From assembly GCA_900752305.1 (NCBI GenBank), contig CAADUV010000098.1:1-10008 (forward strand): a DNA stretch of 10,008 nucleotides, in the 5' to 3' direction. Positions within the stretch are counted from its first letter, which is position 1; every line of letters begins with the position of its first letter. The notes under the pieces were generated by a model. The model did no database searches and was not told where the DNA came from. It saw only the letters and a program-made list of their open reading frames with translations. The position numbers and the translations under genes were made by a program. Of the stretch, positions 6,522 to 10,008 are shown piece by piece. The DNA is from an uncultured Oscillospiraceae bacterium (GTDB lineage: Bacteria; Bacillota; Clostridia; Oscillospirales; Oscillospiraceae).

Positions 6522-7610
6522 TCACCGATGACCGTCCCAGGGCCTCACGATGGTCCCGCCGCCTAACACCACGTCGCCGTCATACAGCACCACCGCCTGT
6601 CCCGGCGTCACCGCACGCACCGGCGTGTCAAAGCGTACCAGCAGCTCGTCCTCGCCGGTCTGTTCCACCGTGCAGGGGGTCTCCAGCTGGGTGTGCCGGG
6701 TCTTGGCGGTACAGCGGATGGGCTGGTCGATGCGGTCGCAGGCAATCAGGTTCAGGTCGGTGGCAATCAAGCCGTCAGAGAACAGCTCGTTGTTGTCCCC
6801 TAAGGTGACCGTGTTGGCGTTCACGTCCTTGTCCACCACGTAGGCCCGCTTGCCCAGGGCGATGTTCAGGTTCTTCCGCTGGCCCAGGGTGTAGCGGATG
6901 TGCCCCTTGTGGGTGCCCAGCACGTTGCCCTCCCGGTCGATGTAGTTGCCGCAGGGGACGGTGGTGCCAGTGAAGTGCTCGATGAAGCCACCGTAGTCGC
7001 CGTTGGGCACGAAGCAGATGTCCTGGCTGTCCCGTTTCCGGGCGTTCAGGAAGCCATGCTGAGCGGCGATCTCCCGCACTTCCACCTTGGTCAGGCCGCC
7101 CAGGGGCAGCAGGAAGTGTGCCATCTGCTCCTGGGTCAGGTTGTAGAGGAAATAGGTCTGGTCTTTTTTGGTGTCCACACTCTTTTTCAGCAGCCAGCGG
7201 CCGTTCTCCTGGACGATCTGGCCGTAGTGACCGGTGGCCACGTAGTCCATCTCAATCTCCCGGGCACGCCCCACCAGCTTGCCGAACTTCATATACCGGT
7301 TGCAGTTGATGCAGGGGTTGGGGGTCAGCCCGTGCAGGTAGCTGTCCGCAAAGGGCTGCATGACGGTGCGGCGGAAGTCCTCTGCGAAGTTGAACACGTA
7401 GTGCTGCAAGCCCAGCCGGTAGCAGACGGATTTGGCGTCGTCCACGTCCCGGAGGGAGCAGCAGGAGGACTCCATCCCCGCCCCAATATCTTCATTGTCG
7501 AACAGGCGCATGGTGCAGCCCACCACGTCATACCCCTGCTCCTTCAGCAGGCAGGCGGACACGGAGCTGTCTACCCCGCCGCTCATGCCGCACAATACTT
7601 TTCCCTTCAC
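6522..7610 (-). CDS. mnmA: tRNA-specific 2-thiouridylase MnmA
   Basis: MnmA adds sulfur to C2 of wobble uridine 34 in tRNA-Lys, -Glu and -Gln, after ATP activation of the base. The PP-loop GMSGGVDSS is at residues 8-16. The TPNPCINCNRYMKF segment has the catalytic-type Cys103, and QDICF has its partner Cys199, matching E. coli Cys102/Cys199. Conserved TGHY and KDQTYFLYNL follow, then the C-terminal beta-barrel region. I choose GTG 7610 (362 residues, the usual length), with AGAGGG at 7620-7625 nine bases upstream. A start at 7679 would add 23 residues (MQRLSATRRKNFQRTG...) encoded by the hairpin region and foreign to the family. Cys100 replaces the Asp found in E. coli and Bacillus, giving a CxxC. 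Flanked by clpC upstream and the lipoprotein gene downstream. Confidence 0.96.
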   Translation of the reverse strand: MKGKVLCGMSGGVDSSVSACLLKEQGYDVVGCTMRLFDNEDIGAGMESSCCSLRDVDDAKSVCYRLGLQHYVFNFAEDFRRTVMQPFADSYLHGLTPNPCINCNRYMKFGKLVGRAREIEMDYVATGHYGQIVQENGRWLLKKSVDTKKDQTYFLYNLTQEQMAHFLLPLGGLTKVEVREIAAQHGFLNARKRDSQDICFVPNGDYGGFIEHFTGTTVPCGNYIDREGNVLGTHKGHIRYTLGQRKNLNIALGKRAYVVDKDVNANTVTLGDNNELFSDGLIATDLNLIACDRIDQPIRCTAKTRHTQLETPCTVEQTGEDELLVRFDTPVRAVTPGQAVVLYDGDVVLGGGTIVRPWDGHR

Positions 7611-7629
7611 GTTATGCTTCCCTCTTTCG

Positions 7630-7656
7630 CTTCCAGTCCTCTGGAAGTTTTTTCTT
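7630..7656 (+). terminator. + strand terminator, antisense to the mnmA leader
   Basis: CTTCCAG (7630-7636) and CTGGAAG (7641-7647) form a 7-bp stem with a TCCT loop, followed on the + strand by TTTTTTCTTCT. In form this is a textbook Rho-independent terminator, yet every gene here runs on the - strand. On that strand the same hairpin lies just upstream of the mnmA ribosome binding site, preceded by an A-run. It may block antisense transcription or shape the mnmA leader. Confidence 0.55.
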
Positions 7657-7670
7657 CTCGTAGCAGAAAG

Positions 7671-7711
7671 CCTCTGCACGAGCCGGTGCTGTCACCGGCT
7701 CGATACAGAGG
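7671..7711 (-). terminator. strong hairpin after the clpC stop
   Basis: CGAGCCGGTG (7679-7688) pairs perfectly with CACCGGCTCG (7693-7702) around a four-base loop. An outer CCTCTG/CAGAGG pair (7671-7676 with 7706-7711) extends the stem past a small internal loop. On the - strand it starts eight bases after the clpC stop and is followed by only CTTTC, so termination may be partial. I see no clear promoter between it and mnmA, so mnmA may depend on read-through from clpC. Confidence 0.65.
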
Positions 7712-7719
7712 TATCGTGG

Positions 7720-10008
7720 TTATTCCAGAACGATCTTATCCTGCGCAGCCGTGGCATGGATGGCCTTGATAGGCTCCATGTAGCTGTCGATCAGGCGCAG
7801 GGCGATGGCGTCCTCCAGCTCCCGCTGGATGAGGCGGCGCAGGTTCCGGGCGCCGTAGGTCAGGGAGTAGGACTTCTTGGTCAGGTATTCCTCCAAGCTG
7901 TCGTCCCAAGTAAAGGTGATGTCCTTTTCCGCCATGGCGTCCCGCAGCTCGCCCAGCATGATGCAGGTGATGCCCCGGAAATTGTCCTCGGTGAGGCGGT
8001 TGAAGTGGATGATCTCATCCACACGGTTGATAAATTCCGGACGGAGGAAGGACTGGAGCGCCTTCATGGTCTTCTCCTCGTCCTGCTGGCTGACCGTACG
8101 GCCGAAGCCCACCGAGCTGCTCTGACCGGAGCTGCCGGCGTTGGAGGTCATGACGATGATGGTGTTCTCAAAGTTGACCTTTCTGCCGTGGGCATCGGTG
8201 ACCACACCGTCGTCCAAAATCTGGAGCAGGACGTTGAGCACGTCCGGGTGTGCCTTTTCGATCTCGTCGAAGAGGATGACGCTGTAGGGCTTCCGGCGAA
8301 TTTTTTCGGTCAGCTGGCCGGCCTCGTCATAGCCCACGTAGCCGGGAGGGGAGCCGATGAGGCGGGAGACAGCGTGCTTTTCCATATACTCGGACATATC
8401 CAGACGGATAAGGGCGTCCGGGGTGTGGAACAGGTCGTTGGCCAGCTGCTTGACCAGCTCGGTCTTGCCCACACCGGTGGCGCCGACGAAGATGAAGGAC
8501 ACCGGCTTATGCTTGGGGGAGATGCCCACCCGGTTCCGGCGGATGGCGGCGGTGACCGCATCCACCGCCTGATCCTGGCCGATGATGTGCTTTTTCAGCC
8601 GTTCATCCAGCTTGGACAGCCGTTCAAACTCGCTCTCCTCGATGCGGCTGGCGGGGATACCCGTCCACTGCTCGACAACATTGGCCAGGTTTTCCACGGT
8701 CAGTTCAGGCTTGGGCAGCCGCTTGAGCCCCTGGATGGCCTCCTCAGCCTGGATGATCTTGCTGCGCAGCATGGCCACCTGGGCGTACTGCTGGTAATCC
8801 TGGGAGCGCAGCTCCTGAATCTGCTTGGTCAGGTCGTCCAGACGCTGGTTGGCGTCATCGATCTTCTCCTGGTTCTGTTTCAGGCAGATGTCCCGCTGAA
8901 TCTGCTCATAATACTCATTGGGGATGCGCAGGCGTTCCTGGTTCAGCTCGGCGATCTCCTGGCGGACGCGAGCCTGCTCCTTCTCCTTCTCGTTGATCTC
9001 CAAGCCACGGCGTGCCTCTGCCTCGGAGCTCTGCTGCTGGATCATATCCTGTTCCAGCTCCAGGTCGGCCTTTTCCTTCTTCTTCTGAGCCAGCTCCATC
9101 AGGTTTTTGTTGTGCAGGTTCACGTCAGAGCAGGCTTCGTCCAACAGGTCGATGGCCTTGTCGGGCAGGAATCGGTCGGTGATATAGCGCTCGGACATGA
9201 GCACGGCCTGCCGTGCCACGGCGTCGGGGATGACCACTTCGTGGAAGTCCTCATAGTAGTGGGCGATGCCACGGATAATTTTCACGGTGTCGTCGATAGA
9301 CGGCTCCGCCACGGTGACGGGCTGGAAGCGGCGTTCCAGGGCGGCGTCCTTTTCGATATACTTCCGGTATTCGTTGAAGGTCGTGGCGCCCACCACCTGG
9401 ATCTCACCACGGGAGAGGGCGGGTTTCAGGATGTTGGCGGCGTTCATGGAGCCTTCCGCGTCGCCGGCACCCACCATGTTGTGGACCTCGTCGATGACCA
9501 GGATGATGTTCCCGGCACGGGTGATCTCCTTGATGAGCCCCTTCATCCGGCTCTCGAACTGGCCGCGGAACTGGGTGCCTGCCACCAGGGCGGTCAGGTC
9601 CAGCAGGTAGACCTCCTTGTCCTGGAGCTTATAGGGCACCTGCCCGTTGACGATGCGCTGAGCCAGTGCTTCGGCGATGGCGGTCTTGCCCACGCCAGGC
9701 TCGCCGATGAGGCAGGGGTTGTTCTTCTGTCGCCGGTTCAAAATCTGAACCACACGAGCCAGCTCTTCCTCTCTGCCGATGATCTCATCCAACTGACCGG
9801 CACGGGCCTTGTTGGTCAGGGAGATGCAGTAGCTGTCCAGGTATTTGGACTTCTTGCCTCCCTTGGATTTCCCTTCGGAACGGCTCACCGGCGGCTCCTT
9901 GGTCTCGCTCTCCTCCTCTTCCGAGTGGGAACGGCGGGTGAAAAGCTTGCCCCGGAAGGGGAAGGGGGGGGGCTTGCCCCCCTCGTCCTCCCCTTCCTCG
10001 CCTTCCTC
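7720..10008 (-). CDS. clpC: ClpC-type AAA+ unfoldase (ATP-dependent Clp protease ATP-binding subunit), 5' end beyond window
   Basis: The frame is open from the right edge to TAA 7722-7720, so the N-terminal part (normally the Clp_N domain) is missing from view. Visible 762 codons: a charged low-complexity linker (to about 9840), then D1 with Walker A GEPGVGKT (near 9684-9705), pore loop GTQFRGQFE and Walker [10 protein letters not shown] long middle coiled coil follows (about 8705-9115). D2 has Walker A GATGVGKT (8461-8484), PGYVGY, Walker [12 protein letters not shown], and sensor 2 GARNLRR. VGF at 8104-8112 matches the ClpP-docking loop of ClpA/C/X and argues against the disaggregase ClpB. 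ClpC unfolds substrates for degradation by ClpP. The frame's GTG at 9888 is internal; I do not treat it as the start. The coiled coil is about twice the ClpC norm. A ClpC-like paralogue rather than orthologous ClpC is possible. Confidence 0.9.
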   Translation of the reverse strand, partial: EEGEEGEDEGGKPPPFPFRGKLFTRRSHSEEEESETKEPPVSRSEGKSKGGKKSKYLDSYCISLTNKARAGQLDEIIGREEELARVVQILNRRQKNNPCLIGEPGVGKTAIAEALAQRIVNGQVPYKLQDKEVYLLDLTALVAGTQFRGQFESRMKGLIKEITRAGNIILVIDEVHNMVGAGDAEGSMNAANILKPALSRGEIQVVGATTFNEYRKYIEKDAALERRFQPVTVAEPSIDDTVKIIRGIAHYYEDFHEVVIPDAVARQAVLMSERYITDRFLPDKAIDLLDEACSDVNLHNKNLMELAQKKKEKADLELEQDMIQQQSSEAEARRGLEINEKEKEQARVRQEIAELNQERLRIPNEYYEQIQRDICLKQNQEKIDDANQRLDDLTKQIQELRSQDYQQYAQVAMLRSKIIQAEEAIQGLKRLPKPELTVENLANVVEQWTGIPASRIEESEFERLSKLDERLKKHIIGQDQAVDAVTAAIRRNRVGISPKHKPVSFIFVGATGVGKTELVKQLANDLFHTPDALIRLDMSEYMEKHAVSRLIGSPPGYVGYDEAGQLTEKIRRKPYSVILFDEIEKAHPDVLNVLLQILDDGVVTDAHGRKVNFENTIIVMTSNAGSSGQSSSVGFGRTVSQQDEEKTMKALQSFLRPEFINRVDEIIHFNRLTEDNFRGITCIMLGELRDAMAEKDITFTWDDSLEEYLTKKSYSLTYGARNLRRLIQRELEDAIALRLIDSYMEPIKAIHATAAQDKIVLE

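Noticed and set aside
6900..7769. Open frame of 289 codons on the + strand across mnmA and the clpC end
   Set aside because: It is antisense to well-supported mnmA and clpC and its composition (Val, His, Gly, Ala rich) is typical of a GC-rich shadow frame.
7720..9888. GTG 9888 as the start of clpC
   Set aside because: The frame stays open for 40 more codons to the window edge, no ribosome binding site precedes the GTG, and the ClpC N-terminal domain would be missing.

Overview
The window looks like a chromosomal housekeeping segment from a GC-rich Clostridia member. An Oscillospiraceae/Ruminococcaceae-type gut anaerobe is my best guess, from overall protein resemblance. Evidence for Firmicutes: ylxM-ffh-rpsP-khpA-rimM-trmD order, strong AGGAGG-type ribosome binding sites, a ClpC-type unfoldase and a Gram-positive style lipoprotein. 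The exact genus cannot be read from the sequence. There is no phage, transposon, CRISPR, tRNA or rRNA signal.

Left part (1-4057, + strand): positions 1-90 hold two hairpins, the first a good terminator for whatever lies upstream. A sigma-A-like promoter at about 236-265 leads into ylxM (SRP accessory protein), ffh (SRP GTPase), rpsP (ribosomal protein S16), khpA (KH RNA-binding protein), rimM (30S maturation factor) and trmD (tRNA m1G37 methyltransferase). Together they serve membrane protein targeting, ribosome assembly and tRNA modification. A branched hairpin separates khpA from rimM, and rimM/trmD overlap by ATGA. The usual next gene, rplS (L19), is absent; trmD is followed directly by a terminator-like hairpin.

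Middle (4104-4807, + strand): a separate unit with its own candidate promoter, a perfect 17-bp inverted repeat and an excellent ribosome binding site leads into an XRE-family regulator gene. Codon 20 is an amber TAG where relatives of this HTH family normally have glutamine, so the gene looks like a very recent pseudogene.

Right part (4863-10008, - strand): reading right to left, a large ClpC-type AAA+ unfoldase that runs off the window edge, then mnmA (tRNA 2-thiouridylase), then a two-part secreted lipoprotein of unknown function 24 bases downstream of mnmA. A bidirectional terminator sits between the two convergent units at 4813-4850.

I did not find a convincing new biological system. The points most worth a second look are the amber-interrupted regulator with its intact control region, the enlarged middle coiled coil and C9 homopolymer in the ClpC-like gene, and a classical + strand terminator lying antisense in front of mnmA.
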